A stretch of DNA of 64,000 bases from Terebella lapidaria (lineage: Eukaryota > Annelida > Polychaeta > Terebellida > Terebellidae), in contig OX424564.1 in assembly GCA_949152475.1 (NCBI GenBank), forward strand, positions 23,806,165 through 23,870,164, read 5' to 3'. Numbering within the stretch: position 1 is the stretch's first letter; each line of letters starts with the position of its first letter. The notes under the pieces are model-generated. The model did no database searches. It was not told the DNA's origin and saw nothing but the letters and a program-made list of their open reading frames with translations. A program made the translations under genes and the position numbers. Below, one piece after another: positions 1-13,500 of the stretch.

Positions 1-1700
1 CTATTCTCACTTTGTGAGGATAGGAAATTAAACCAATTGCATTGTTCTATAATGCATTGTTCTATCATGTAAAAATTTATTAACAGTATATTATCGCTAT
101 TAACAACACAGCCAACACGTGCGTGCCTGCATTGTTCGCGGAGGCAATAGCCTTGTTAACTGGTGGTCTATATCGAGAAGTATCCAGTTCAAAACCAGGG
201 CATAATACAGGCATGATCAGGAACTATGGTACCTTTCTGTCCTTGTTAGTTTACTTAGACCAGGTAGCTCCGGTGACATTTGATATTGGGTATATTTGCT
301 CGGCGGAAGTCACTGCCTCTGTCATTCCACATAAGCAGGAAATTCGTGTATGTTTTTTTCGTTTCCCACAATGTCATTGCAGGCAGCAAATGGGAGAACG
401 AAATAGTGTAAATTTGAACTGTATCACAGCTTTAACGTCGTCCCCCCCCCCCCCCGTCCCATTGTGTCATCATTGACTTATATTTACAATCGCATTTCCT
501 TCGCGACTACAACAAAAGACTGGTCGATAATATGGTATGTGTTAACCCCCCGTGCTTCCGCGTTTGAATATAACTTTCCTCTGCGTGTTGCGTGGATCAG
601 CTAATCAAATTGACTGGATTAGCATGTCGCTGTTTCTTCCATATTCATTACGTGAAACAAAGGAGCAATGACTGAAGTGATATCATCATTGGTGCCAATG
701 ACACATGTACATAATCTTTATGGTTGTTTCCCCTTCAGTGACAGTTTGAGGACATTGTCCGGGTGCTGGGTTATGAGTAATGGGCCCAAGCACGCGTGTC
801 ACACGCGTCACCGCTGTCGCATGTTATATATATGTTGCTAAGGTAGACGCATGGCTGTAAGTACACAATGAATATTTAATATTGATTGCGAGGGAATCAT
901 ACTTATTGTTTCAGGTGAGAATGATGGAAGACTTGGGAATTACGCCCGTGTATCATGTCATAAATATATATATGTAGACTAAAGCACAAACACACAAGTT
1001 ACTTAGAAACAGCGAATGAATAAAAACACGTACAAAAAACAGCATAGATAAAATGTGACAACCTTGGACACTATAAAGTATTGTTGTTAATGATGTTCAT
1101 TTGGCCCTAATCCCTTTGTTTTGGTTAAAATCACAACACCAACAAATACATTTACACGGAAACAGTGATTAACCCAAAACAATAATAACAAAACAAAAAG
1201 CCTGCAAAGTCCTTGTATATCTTCGTTAAAATCACACATCAAAAGTGCGAGTTTATGTTCAGTCTATGGGCCTGGAATCTCTCTGTTATGATTTCGTGAA
1301 TTTTTTGTCCTTTCTTTCCACGTTCTGCTCCCAAATGACCATCGTTTCCTGGCCCATTATTCGACTTTCCTGTTCTTTTCATGTTTTTGCTCGACGCTCA
1401 CCTGCCTTTTCCCCTTGGCGAAATAGACCCACTCCCCATGGAAAGAGCAAACACAACCATCAGGTATCATTGCTTTGGATGCCAACCAATCTCCCGCAGC
1501 TCTGCAATGACAGTCGCATCAATATCTTCACCACTGATTGATGGGTAAACACTGAATCATCATAACGGGTTTTCACTGGCGATTCAGCTGCTGTTTAGGC
1601 CGCTGTGTTCCTAGAAACCAGCAGGTTGGGGGATAGATTTTTGCACTCAGTGAGGGGGGAGACGGGGAAGACGGCTGAGCTATCTTTAGTAGACGGGGGA
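1..1700. other. Intergenic, no gene seen
   Basis: AT-rich sequence with short open frames only; none shows a recognisable domain or codon pattern. It contains a 14-nt poly-C run at 442-455. It lies upstream of a candidate promoter for the RGK gene. Confidence 0.5.
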
Positions 1701-1701
1701 A

Positions 1702-1724
1702 TGACGTGATCGCGTCTATATAAA
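1702..1724 (+). promoter_or_regulatory. Candidate TATA promoter with CRE-like site
   Basis: A perfect TATATAAA box lies at 1717-1724, with a CRE-like TGACGTGA at 1702-1709 just before it. A start site would be expected near 1745-1755. The nearest plus-strand gene is the RGK GTPase, whose first coding exon begins with a splice acceptor (AG at 7568-7569) and so must have an upstream noncoding exon. The pairing of this promoter with that gene is inference. Vertebrate RGK genes are known as inducible early-response genes, which would suit a CRE. Confidence 0.4.
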
Positions 1725-1749
1725 CGTCTCGGTGAAACCAAACGCAGCA

Positions 1750-2149
1750 ATAGAAACCACTGCACGGCCGTGCATTGATAGACTTACAGCCTTTGAATAG
1801 AAGCCTGACTGAAGAACGAGGGCTCATGATAACTCCACATCCGTAGCGCGATTAGACGATCGTTCAAACGGAATGAAGACAGCGTGCTAGTGAAGAAACG
1901 CCTCTTGAATTACCATCGCATCATTGCACGGAAACGCAACAGCGGGTGGACAATAACCCAAAGAAAAGTGGGTAATAAACGTGGAACTCATTTGTCTAAA
2001 ATTAAGGCATCGAGATATAAGAGACCCAAGGAGTGGGATATTTTAGGAAAGACGCCCCTGTCAAGAGCGGACGTAAAGCCTGGATTACATTCCAAAGTTC
2101 CTTTATCAGAAGAGGATTTGCCGATCACTCGTGGGTTATTTTTGGAAAG
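1750..2149 (+). other. Candidate 5' noncoding exon of the RGK gene
   Basis: The stretch runs from about 25 nt after the TATA box to a strong donor, AAAG|GTGAGT, with GT at 2150-2151. It holds several short upstream frames and no convincing protein. If spliced to the acceptor at 7569 it would form the 5' untranslated leader. No transcript evidence is available, and the left limit is approximate. Confidence 0.3.
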
Positions 2150-5100
2150 GTGAGTCTGTTTTTAGTCTCAGACATTATAATGAATGCCTCTTTATTTGCT
2201 CTCGTTGGAAAGTTTTCTCTTTTTTCTGATATTACGTGCATCTATACACGTATACCATGCAGTGAATCGCTTTTTCTTTTTAAAATGCATGTAGATAGCA
2301 TTGGCATCCTATATAGCAACGAGCGATATAAAAAGTTTGAGATCTGTTGTTCCACGCTACCTTGCAAAGCGGGGCGCCGTAACGAACAAAGAAATCATCT
2401 ATCTTGTTCATCTGTTCTTTTTTTCTCGACATTGAACCGGATGGTTTATGAATTCATATGCCATAAATATTCACTCGGAAGAAACACACAAAAAGTGGGA
2501 ACTGGTTTACGGGATAATCTGCCTTTCTGAACAGCTGGGACCTTCATGCACCACTGTGCCAGAAGACAACATATCGATCGAGTCGCCCCGGATTTTATCG
2601 ATTTTCTTTGTTAGTGATGTTCCGAGATTGGGGAGAGACGGGGGATGCCCCCACTGTATTTTACCCTTTGTCATTGAGCAGAGAGACCGTGAATTTGTGT
2701 CCTGTTTAGGACATCCCCCCCCCCCCCCCCTTTCCCAACCATCTCTTCCTCTGAAAGTCTGACAGCTTGCTATGTTGCGCTGTCAAACTGTCTCCGCGCA
2801 TTTCCCTTCTTGTCATGCACTGGCCGATACCCCGCACAAAGAACGGGAAACAAAAACTCCCGGTGTCTCCTGCTCGCCACTGTCTCGTATCGGAGCCCCA
2901 CACGACGAAGACAACCAGTCCCCCATCCTGATACGTTTTCATACCTTTGGCTTTGTCCACGTGCAACAACTGATAACGCATGGTTAAACTATGCAGGTAT
3001 AGGTGTAAAATGGCAGGTTTCACATTGCATTGTAGGTTTGCTTCCAGGGCTGGTACGGGCAGATGGTGCATTACCAATTCGCCATCCCCCATGCATCACT
3101 TGCACAGTCTAGATACAGTTACCAATGTGCCAGGCGTTCTTCATTCATGACGGTTGTTCTTCGGTTGCTCATCGTAAGTTTATTTTTACTCACGTGGGAG
3201 GAATCCTCACTATTCCAAAGCTTCTAGGATTATGTTATACATGTGGGTAGTCGGAGTAGGGGGAGGGTTGGAGCAGAGAAGGTTTTAGTTGAGAACTGCC
3301 AGGTGCCGAGGCATGAATTGCACGAGCTTTGCAAGAGGCCGTTGCCGCGCAAATAAATCAACCTGCTCCATCCCCCCCCCCCCCCCCATCCCCACCCCTC
3401 AGCGGAGGACCCCGTCATTCAGCGTGCACGACTCTACCAGTGATAACAGCCTGGTAGCACACTGATACGAGCGCCACAGGAGAAGTAGGCATTACTCATT
3501 GCAGGCCATGGCTAATTATTGCTCCGCTGGACAATGTAATCGTATTGATACCGCCGGCAAACTATGGGCAATTACTGTCCACCTGCAAGTGATGTTAGAT
3601 CTATACGCACATTGTATATTGGACATTTGATTTGGCCTCGCTGGTGTCATCTGCAAGAGCGTAGGCAACCGACGCAAGAGATGACTCTTCTCTCGACCAT
3701 ACAGAGAGAGAGAGAGAGAGACAGACGGCCGAGTCCAGTCAAATCAGTCGTAAATAAAGGAGGCCGAGTCCATGGGCCTAGTAGACGGCCGGGCATCAAG
3801 CCGCGCTATTCACAGCATCGGATTTCGATTAATTAAACGCTCGATTTGCGTCTGGCAGGTGGATTGCAAGCACGCGGTGGACATATATAGTAACTGTTAG
3901 TCAGTCGGGGCCACTGAGTCGGCAGACTCTCGCAAATTGGTGACTGGATTGAGACTGTTGAAGTGACGATGATTCAGGTGTTCAGTGATGAGTTCAAATT
4001 GGATGCGGGAGCTGAATGGATTTCTTGAATGACTGTGTCGGACTGTGACCATCCCACGGTTTGTGACTCAGCTGTGATGAAAGTGATCACGGTGAGAAGA
4101 CGTCCCCACGCCTGGATGGCCGTATGTACATGTCATATATACTCTATCGATTCTACTTCCGCAGTCATTCAGTTCAAATATCCGCTACCGTTGTTTTCAG
4201 AGTAAGAGGTATATCTTCTTCATAGATGTCGTGTTTACCGACTCAATAATAAACCGCCTGTTTTAAAAGAGGTAGAAAAATAGGTGGATATTGATTTGGC
4301 CATCACCAGACAAGAGCATATAGGCAGGATTATTTGCTCCAAAGGACCATCCCGACCCAGTAATCACCATTTGATAATCGGAATAGTCCTGATAAGCAAT
4401 TTCGCTGCAACCGGTCTTGAAGGTACAGCATCAAATCAGCTAATTACTCGACCCAGTTCAAAACTTTCCGATCTCAACCTTAATATTAGACGAGAAATGC
4501 GCCGTTTACTATGGTTTCATGCATTGCCATAAATTAACCAGACGTCGTCAAAATAGGCCGGGTGAAATGATAAAAGGTTTTTCGCGTAACAGAGTGTTAA
4601 TTAAATGTTTATACAGTGAGAAACATGTGTCGAAGTCGATATATGACCGCGTGACAGGTGTGAATGAGCAATGTTTACAGTGTATTGAGACATCCATGCA
4701 TTCTGCATGCCAGTTGGAGCTAAAGCGTCAATAGGGCCCATTTCCACGGGAAATTGTCGACGTCGCGAATAGAAATAGCCACCATTGCATTATGATCGTC
4801 GATCGTCAGACCCCGCAAGCTGGTAACTCACTTAGCACATGTTATTAGTACGAGATTAACGGCCACATTACATACATTGTATGCCTACACCTTGTAGTAG
4901 GCCCAGGAGTCCGTCCAAAATTATCGACGAGCATATATCAGCAGCAGCAGAAATGGACAGCTTAATTCCAAAAAGGATGCTGCCCACGTGCTGCCAAATG
5001 GATGCTAATAGCATGGCCAATTACGCCAAATTTTATTTGATGTTGGTCAGCTTGCGCTCACGTAAATTCCCACGGAGTAGACGTAGAACACGGGGGTAAT

Positions 5101-7569
5101 TGCTACGTACACGTATACATCGTGCGTAATGACCAAGGTTACTACGCAAAGTATTGTCGAACAAGAAGGGCGAAAAAAAAGAAACAGGGACAATTTATTC
5201 CTTGCCGCGCTTGGCAACACTTCCAGAGTTTTACAGCTCTGATACATCCTCCAATTTGCCCGACCACGGGGAGAATGGCTCGGTAACACGGCGGCAACAC
5301 GAGGGTAATCTCGGATCTCTCTCTGCCCGTTGTTCGTTCGATGGTTAGCTGTGAATTCGTTGTTTTTTTTTCTCGGCGGCGATGGACGAGCTCAGTGGGA
5401 CGGCCAGTGGAGGAGACTTCTGTGATGCGACGACAGAAGTGCTTACATAATTGAAAGTTATCAACACTGACAGCTGTCAGAGTGGAGGCTCAGGAGATGT
5501 ACTTGTGGGCCACGTGATAAGAATTCATCGTTCATCCCTCATCATTGTAGCAATACTCTCCAAATCCCCATCCCCTTCTGCCGTGCCTCCTTTATTTCTT
5601 GCCCTCGTTTTTCAGTCAGCTTTTCAGTCAGGCGTTTGGGCGAGGGATTCATTCTTTACGGCGCCAAGGAGCGAAGTATCAAAGAGACAAGGGATCGCAC
5701 TGCTACTTTTCTTCAGCGAGAATACCACGGAGGATTCGAAGCCAAAATGTTATTTGTTGCCCAATGCCCACTCCCTCGGTAGACAGCCACATAGTTAGCC
5801 AGGTATGCGTGGCTGCCTGCCTGCCTACCTGAGCAAAACTTTGCTGCATTGCAGCTGCATGGGGTAGATTTCCTATCGCCCACGACCCCCCCCCCCCGTG
5901 CCCGTCCCCCGTCTTCCCTCCCCATCATCATCAGCTCGCCTGATCTGTCTCAGCAGCCACGCTGCGGCAGCCCTCTCCACCGCGAACATCCTCAATCACA
6001 GCATGGCTATCGTGGTCCCCAACGCTCCATCATGCTGGCCCCCTCAGTGTAAGCCGAGCTTAGCCCGTGTAGCGGGGATAGCATAGCAGCAGTTGCACGG
6101 CCAGGCACACGAGAAAGAAATCTGCAACATTCTCTCCGCGTTGCACGAGGCAACTCCAAGAAAGTTTACCAGTGCAGTCTACCCGGAATCCTATCTGGGC
6201 TTGCCCTGGTGAACTTTACAGCTAAGCTTGCGACTCCTAGGCAAAGGCAGAGGGATATTCGGTAGATAATAGGATAAACTTCTAGGGAATTGTGCCCCTG
6301 TCTCGTGGCAATACTAAACAACGATACCTAACTGGCCTGATATCAGACTGCAACGCTGTGGCAGGAGAGGAAAAAAAACGGTTTCACCAGGCAGAATTAC
6401 TGGATAAGATAACAATCAACAAAGCTGCTGCTGCAGGAGAAGAGAGGAAAGTGGGAATAAAGTTGTAGTAGTGACCTCCAGAGGCAGAGCATTGTTCCCA
6501 GAATCTACTTATTGCCATCATCGGCAAACTGCAGATCGCGGGACTGAAACCAGGACAAGGCAAAGCTAAGAGATTACCATGTAAACATGGCAAAGGTAAA
6601 TACCGAGAAACCGATAGCAGTCGTGGAAAAACTGCTTCTTCCCAGTGAAAAACAATTTTTCTCTGGAATAATCGTGAGACCGAGATATGGGACATGTTTT
6701 GAACTGGATAGGTCTCGAATCTCCCGGAGACTTTGGTCATTCTGTGTTGGGAGTGGACTCGGCTACAGTCGCATAAACGCAATTAAGTTTAGGGGTGTAA
6801 CGGTCTCGGCCAGACTGTGGGAAGAACGGATACAATAGTTACTCTTGTAAGGATTTTCAATTGGGAAAGTTATTTACGTGGTCACCACTTGTATGATGCA
6901 AGGGTTTTCCTCTTTGGAAAATTTCAGCGTGGTGAAGGATCTCATGTGATGCAATGTGCCGTCAGAAAAGGCCGGGATATAGCTCGGGAATATCACATAT
7001 ATATAGACACAGGCGGTATTGGAATGCTCATTACCTAGTAATTGGGTCACTGTAAGCGCATATCCAACTACTTTTATTGAAAAGCAGCTGTTATTGGCTT
7101 GTCCTTGCGTCAGAATACGTGTATCTGACGGTTTTCCCGAACTGACATAAATACCAACTCGTTCAGATGTAAGGAGGGTATATTTATATCAGAGAGGTCA
7201 ATAGTTTTTATCGAGCGAATGCTGGCCCTGGAGTTTTCTGCGTGCCATCGCATTAATTAGCACCTGTAATTATACAGTAATATGGTGTAAATTTGATACA
7301 CCGTTCGTACCATTGTCGCTTGGTAGCCTGGGAATGATGGATCTTTTGATTGGACGATGTGTTTGTCTCTGTGTGTGACAGGTTGAACGTTCGCTAAAGG
7401 TGGAAACTTGATAGCTATCAATGCTTACTGTCACGACCTACACGTATAGTGCATGAAACAATAACATGTTTGTGATGGACAGGTTGCTGTTTCCATTTTA
7501 AGAAATATGCTCAGACATGTTATCAATAAAACGTGTAGCCTGACGTTTTATTTTGTTTTCTCCTTGCAG
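2150..7569. other. Presumed 5' intron, no coding sequence seen
   Basis: No recognisable protein. It holds poly-C runs at 2715-2730, 3372-3387 and 5886-5897 and a short (GA)n tract near 3703-3721. The right end, from about 7550, is a good acceptor: a T-rich tract then TTGCAG, with exon sequence from 7570. Confidence 0.4.
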
Positions 7570-7596
7570 ATCACAAGAAGGACATAGCACCTGGAG

Positions 7597-10500
7597 ATGA
7601 GGACAGAACAAGACACGATGTTTCGCTTGGGAAGCAACCATGAGTTTGACTTGTACTTTGCTCGGGCAGCGTTGGAAGAGATGGAGAATGGTACGATTGA
7701 CTCCCGACGCGGAAGTCTTCCGAGCGCGCCTCCACACCAGCTGCTCATCAAGGAGTCGCACGGACCACGCCGGGCGGCCAGCTGTAAATACCCATCCCGC
7801 GCACGCAGGAAGGGTGGCTCTGTCTCCCCAAGAGACAAGGACGGAACCCCAGCCAAAGTCTTGCCAGAAAATGACGCCATTCCCCCAACCACTCACGAAG
7901 TGGACACAACTCAGCTAGAGATCCAAGAGTCGACGCCACCCCAGCAGATCCAGATGCCTCCCGCGCTACCTGTGGATCCTAGTTTGCTATCCCCGGGTGG
8001 TCCCCGCCTAGACTTTAAGTGCCACTCCGCCCCTCACAGCCGTTCAAGTTCATGGAAGAAGGGTCGCCGACCGAAATCCGGAGTCCTCGAGGAGAACGAC
8101 CACGAAACGTCGAGTAGACCTCGCACGGGGAGTGTACCGCTCGAGGATTCTATCAGCACGAGACTCGAACAGTTGCGTCTCTTGCAGGCGGACGACTGCT
8201 GCGTCGTCAGAAACTTCACGTTATCATCCAAAGGTCTCATCAATAGGGGCGACTCGTTCAAGCGGAAGAGTTTCAGTGTCGCATCTGATCAGGGTAGCGT
8301 CGGCAGCGGACTTGGTGACACTGAACATGGAGTCAGTGTCCATTCAGTAGGGGGCAGCACTGCCGCATCCTCCTGTGCACCTCCGGTATTCAAGGTAGCC
8401 TTGGTCGGCGCCCACGGGGTGGGAAAGACGGCATTGGTCCAACAGTTTATGACGTCAGAGTACATGGGAGCCTTGGAAACCAGCTTTGGTATGTTGTCAA
8501 AATATAACCTATATGACTAGATTTAGTTATATATACAGTACTGTAAATAACCTACAGGTAATGTGAGGAAATTAACATCAACCAATGTGTAAAATATTTC
8601 GAGAGCTAACTTCAATTGCAAGAATTCATTCCATACGTGTAAATGTCATGATGTTTTCTGAAGAAACATTATTGTGCGAACGTATCTATGAATAATAATA
8701 GGCGCAGTATATATGTCCCAAGCAAGTGCGTTCAATAGTTGTTCGCAACACCACATTCCAGTATATGTTAGCAAAGTTAGTGTTTTTGTCTAAGATACCT
8801 CGATGAAAGGCATTCCGTGAGCTGAGCAAAAATGCAATCCACCGCCGCGTTTTCCAAATACCTGACATTCTCACTATATCGAAGACTTCAGTGTGTCTTG
8901 ACTTGCACCAGACTCAAAGGAACTAAAAAACCAGGAACACATCTGATATTTCAAACGGGTGTGGGTTTCACAGGTACATGGGTAGGAAATAATAAATCAG
9001 TTTTTGCCATGTACATGCAGACCTACATGTAGTATATCAAGTATTTTTTACTGGTGATGTTGAATATTGCCTATACATAAAATCACTGCTACTGGTATTT
9101 CCACGAAAGACGGTTCCCTCTGCCAAGGATATGTTTTCCCCACCAAGACCAACTCTCTGGAGAGCTCCCAACAATATTGCCAGGATCATTTCGGTTTATG
9201 CCCGCTATTCGCGTTATATAAGAACCCTAATGCCGAACAAACTGTAGCTTGTTCGTTATACTTAGGCTGGCTCCACCAGAAACAATGCTTAACTTAGACA
9301 GATATTGTAATCCGCTTATACCCCTCCGTTGGGAGGCGATTTTCGTTTACTCCAATGCTGGGTATATTCAGGACAGCAATCTTGCCGAAGTATAACACAG
9401 GGAAAGGATTATTCTTCTTCCATCATATCTACTTTCGTCTTGGGTGATTCTGCTGACTTTCTTTCACTGCATGGTGTCTTATCTTCACCACCTACATCCA
9501 ATCAAGTAACCACGTGTAGAGCTGTATCTCACCAGGTAATTTATAAGTATGTATGGTTGGCTAGGAGCCACGATGTCCACATAAATCCCTACCCATGCAC
9601 CTATATACAAGCCGGCGGAGGGGACTAACCGTTGCTTCCGATGCAACGTGGAAGATATTAATCTGCGCGTGGGGTTTCAATAAGAAGCCAGAGAAAAGCT
9701 GTCTTAGACAGGATGGCGAAAATAGAGTGAATGTGTCACCTCCTTAATTCAAGGTCCTATACGTGGGATTTGGCTACTTGTCTGAGAGCTACAGGTCTCC
9801 TGCGTCAAATGGTGGACCCTTACGCGCATCAAAAGGTCTTTCGCCACTTCCCTCAACCTCTTCCCCTGGCCATTCGCGGAATTCCGCTATAGCCTTCAAG
9901 AAGTGGACGGAGTTAACGCCGCCAAATGCAACGAGGCAGAGGCAGAGTGACAACCTGATATTCTTTGGTAGTCCTTGATGTATACGTAACGTAACTCAAT
10001 TTTTACTCGTCATGCGGGCCGCTGTTGGCTTTTATCCGGGGAATGAAAAGGGCGAAATGCGATCAACGAGGAGACGAATGTAGCTTAGCAAATCTCGGAA
10101 GTCTTTCAGCGACTCTCCGTTGACCAACCACTGTAAAGACACAGTCTGTCGCCGAAGACCACTCTCACACAAAAGAGCTTCTCTTCTCCTCCAGGAGGGT
10201 GCGGCTTATAAGAATGAAGTGTCAGAAGTCTTTATCCCTTCCCTGGGGGTAGGTGACGGGGGAGGAGGGGGGGGGGGGGGCTGACGAGGCCAGCTCTATG
10301 GTTGCTAAGGTGCCTCAAGTCCATCAAGACCTGACGATCACTCCTACCCGTCCGTCATCCTCAACTTCGTCAAGCGGGGCTGTCCCCCAAGGTTACTTAC
10401 CGTGAGTGGACGGGGTCGATCTTGGAAGGACTGCTCCAGGCGTGGACGTCCTGTCAATTCATTTGTCTCACGAAACAGTCTTTTCCGGGATTGTGAACCG

Positions 10501-13500
10501 TCCGTGGAAACTGTCCGCAAGCACGCATCCATTATTGGAAAGCGAGTAGCGGTGTCCGGACGGAACATGCGGAGGAGAATAAAAAATTGCCCGTGCAGTT
10601 GCGAGAAGGTCCTAGTTCATGGTCATTGCTTTTGGGGGAGGAAAAACAGAACTCAATTATAGGCGAATGCATTACACGGATGATGTCTCGGGTGAAAAAG
10701 GATAAACACGCGAAGAAAATTTGAATCAGTAATTGACCCCAGCAAACAACAAGTCGCAATATATGTATAGCCATTATAACACGAGACATTCCATCTAGAC
10801 TTGACATTTGGCCGAGGGGGAAACATGGTTCCAATTTCACGTGGGTGAAAAATTCCTTTGCCACAAAGTACGCGGACAAATCCATTTCCTACCTGTTTTC
10901 GATGACCTTAAACCGAAAAACCCAACTCGAAGTCCATAATGTGGAGCTAATTCCCCGGGCAGGAAGACATTAAAATGTCGCCATTAGGGTGGTGACAAAA
11001 CTCTGTCTTTCGTTCAAATCTTGGGACACGAGGTTAGCCGAGTCACACTATATTGCCTGCTGCAAGAGTAAGATATCGGTCATTACTATTTTATTGCAGG
11101 TGGCGAATCTTAATTACAGAGGAAAATACAATGTCCTTGTACAAAGGAAAGAGGTTAATATATAGTGAATCAAATATTGCTCATAGAAACGTCGGCTGGG
11201 GTAGTGTATGAAATAAACACGTTAATGAATTCATACGATGAATAACATGCGCATTGGTGAAGACAGTCATCACGGATCATTAAGGCAAATGCGAAATGGT
11301 GAAAATAATTGTCACAAATTCATTCGGTTCGATGAAGTCTGTAAGTTAGCGAAAAACAATCGTGCAATAAAAGTCTCCTATTTCGTCGAGGGAGATATCT
11401 GTTGCAACTCTCACTGGCACCCAGAACCGTTTAATCGATCGGGCGTTTGCCAGAAGGACACGGCTTTATTGAACAACTCTGTTCCTGGCAGAAAAAAAAT
11501 AACAGGGCGAGAATCCCATGTTTTGACACACAGCTGTCGGTTTTGAAACCCTCAAGCCGGCTGCACATGGTGCCGCCATATACAGTACGTCTTTCTGACG
11601 TAGGAATATTTTTTCACCCCCCCCCCCTCACCCCTCACCCCGCACCTATATTCAAACATAGGGGAATATGTGTGTACACCCCCCCCCCCCCCCCCCCCAC
11701 ATAACACCTTGGCACCTGGGAATTAGATTCATATGTGAATCCAGGGTCCAAAATACTAGTTTTCAATTTCAACAGTCCATAATGTATAGATCTTGGAGTT
11801 TATGTAGGAGTGTAGGCCGGTCATTAGTGAAAACTAGTGACGTCAAATTTCCGACTGTTTTGATTTCTGTCATGTCGTTCGGGTGGAAATATGGACACGT
11901 GGCTATTTAAAGAGTAATTATCGAAAAGGTCAAACGTCAAAGTCAAAGGCATTATCTTTGAATCCATTTGAATACTGTGTTTCCAAGAGTGGGTGATGAT
12001 GTATGATGTTTATATGTATAATATACGTAGGTGATGGTATCTTTTTTTGCAATCCTACCTACAGCTTTTATGCTGATAATTATCGTGTTTCATATCTGCG
12101 TTATTGATCACGGCAAATTTAAACCTTGACATATGCGCGAGTGTACGAGGCCTGACGAATTAAATTTCAATAATCTATTTTGTGATGTGTGATATGTCTC
12201 AAAATACATGTACATGAATTTGATTCTCAAGTTGATTTGACCAATCGTCTGTGACATTTTATAGCTAGCTTGAAGTCAAAGCTGCGAAATACGTTATTCA
12301 ATTTAATCATTATAATTTATAAGACCGAAATTCTAGTCAGATTAGATGTGAAATTTCAAACGTTTCAAACATATCGGTCTGCCTTTGAAACAGGAACTTG
12401 ACATTTAAAAAATAATATGAGACACGCTCGACGTGAATGAAACATACTTGAAAACTATTGAATAGGGCCTACATACCATGAAATGATATTCTCTCTTCAT
12501 GGAATTTCTGACATATTTTGCGTTTTCTATTTTTTGCAGACGATGAACGTGAGATGACAGTGTCAGTTTTGTTGGACGGTGAAGAAACAATGCTGGATTT
12601 GCACGACATACCCTCATCCACGGTACGTATACAATTCGTATTGAATATTGCGAGAAATGCTCAATCAAAACATACATCATTAAAACCCAAGAAGTGCGTC
12701 ATTATCCTACAACACATGCACACATACACGTACGCACCAACCCGCTTGATCACGTACTAACTAACACGAATGGCTCAGTCCTTGTCTGTTGTAATTGCTC
12801 GAGTAATGATCACTGTTTTGCCGGGTAATCAGACAATGAACGAAGACAGATCACCCGAAAATGGCCATGAACCCGGGAACTACAAAGCAGGGAATTATCG
12901 CCTTTGTTACCATGGCCTTGGGCCAAAAGGGCTGCACAAAATGGGGGCTTTTATCCAACCGGACTTCGGTGCCCGGCTGGGTCTAAGTGAATTTCTCTTT
13001 CATCCTGATTCGATTGACGATATTAGCGGGAACTGACCACCAAGGTTACCGATCAGAAGTTTTCTCTGCATACGAGTTTGTTCCCAGGGACCCAAGGCAA
13101 AGATCATGGTCTTGCCGCTTGCACGTGTATGGGGCCCCTGGCAGCGCGCAAAAGGAGGTCACTAGGCTTGGGCAGGGTGTGGTGTTTAGGAGTCCATACA
13201 AGGGGCAGTAGGTGATGCACGTGGCTTCTGAGGTTGGGCCGTGCAGAGTGAGCTGGGGGGGGGGGTGGGGGGGGGGGGTTCGTAAGGGGCTTGATGAATC
13301 ATGGATGGACATCATCCTTACCAGTTGACAGTTGGGAGAATGGGGCGTCGTGCAGACGGCACACGATAGAGAGCAAGACTGAGTGAATATATCGAGTTAT
13401 CCGCTTGAGTGGTGGGATTCTGGTAGTGGAAATAATGTTCTCCTCTCATCCAAGAACTCAATATCCGGACCGTGGTCTGCTCTCCCCCGGGCGGCCGCGG

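Noticed and set aside
2033-2530. 165-codon plus-strand open stretch near the candidate RGK first exon
   Set aside because: It runs across a strong splice donor (2150) and has low-complexity, non-domain sequence; more likely chance.
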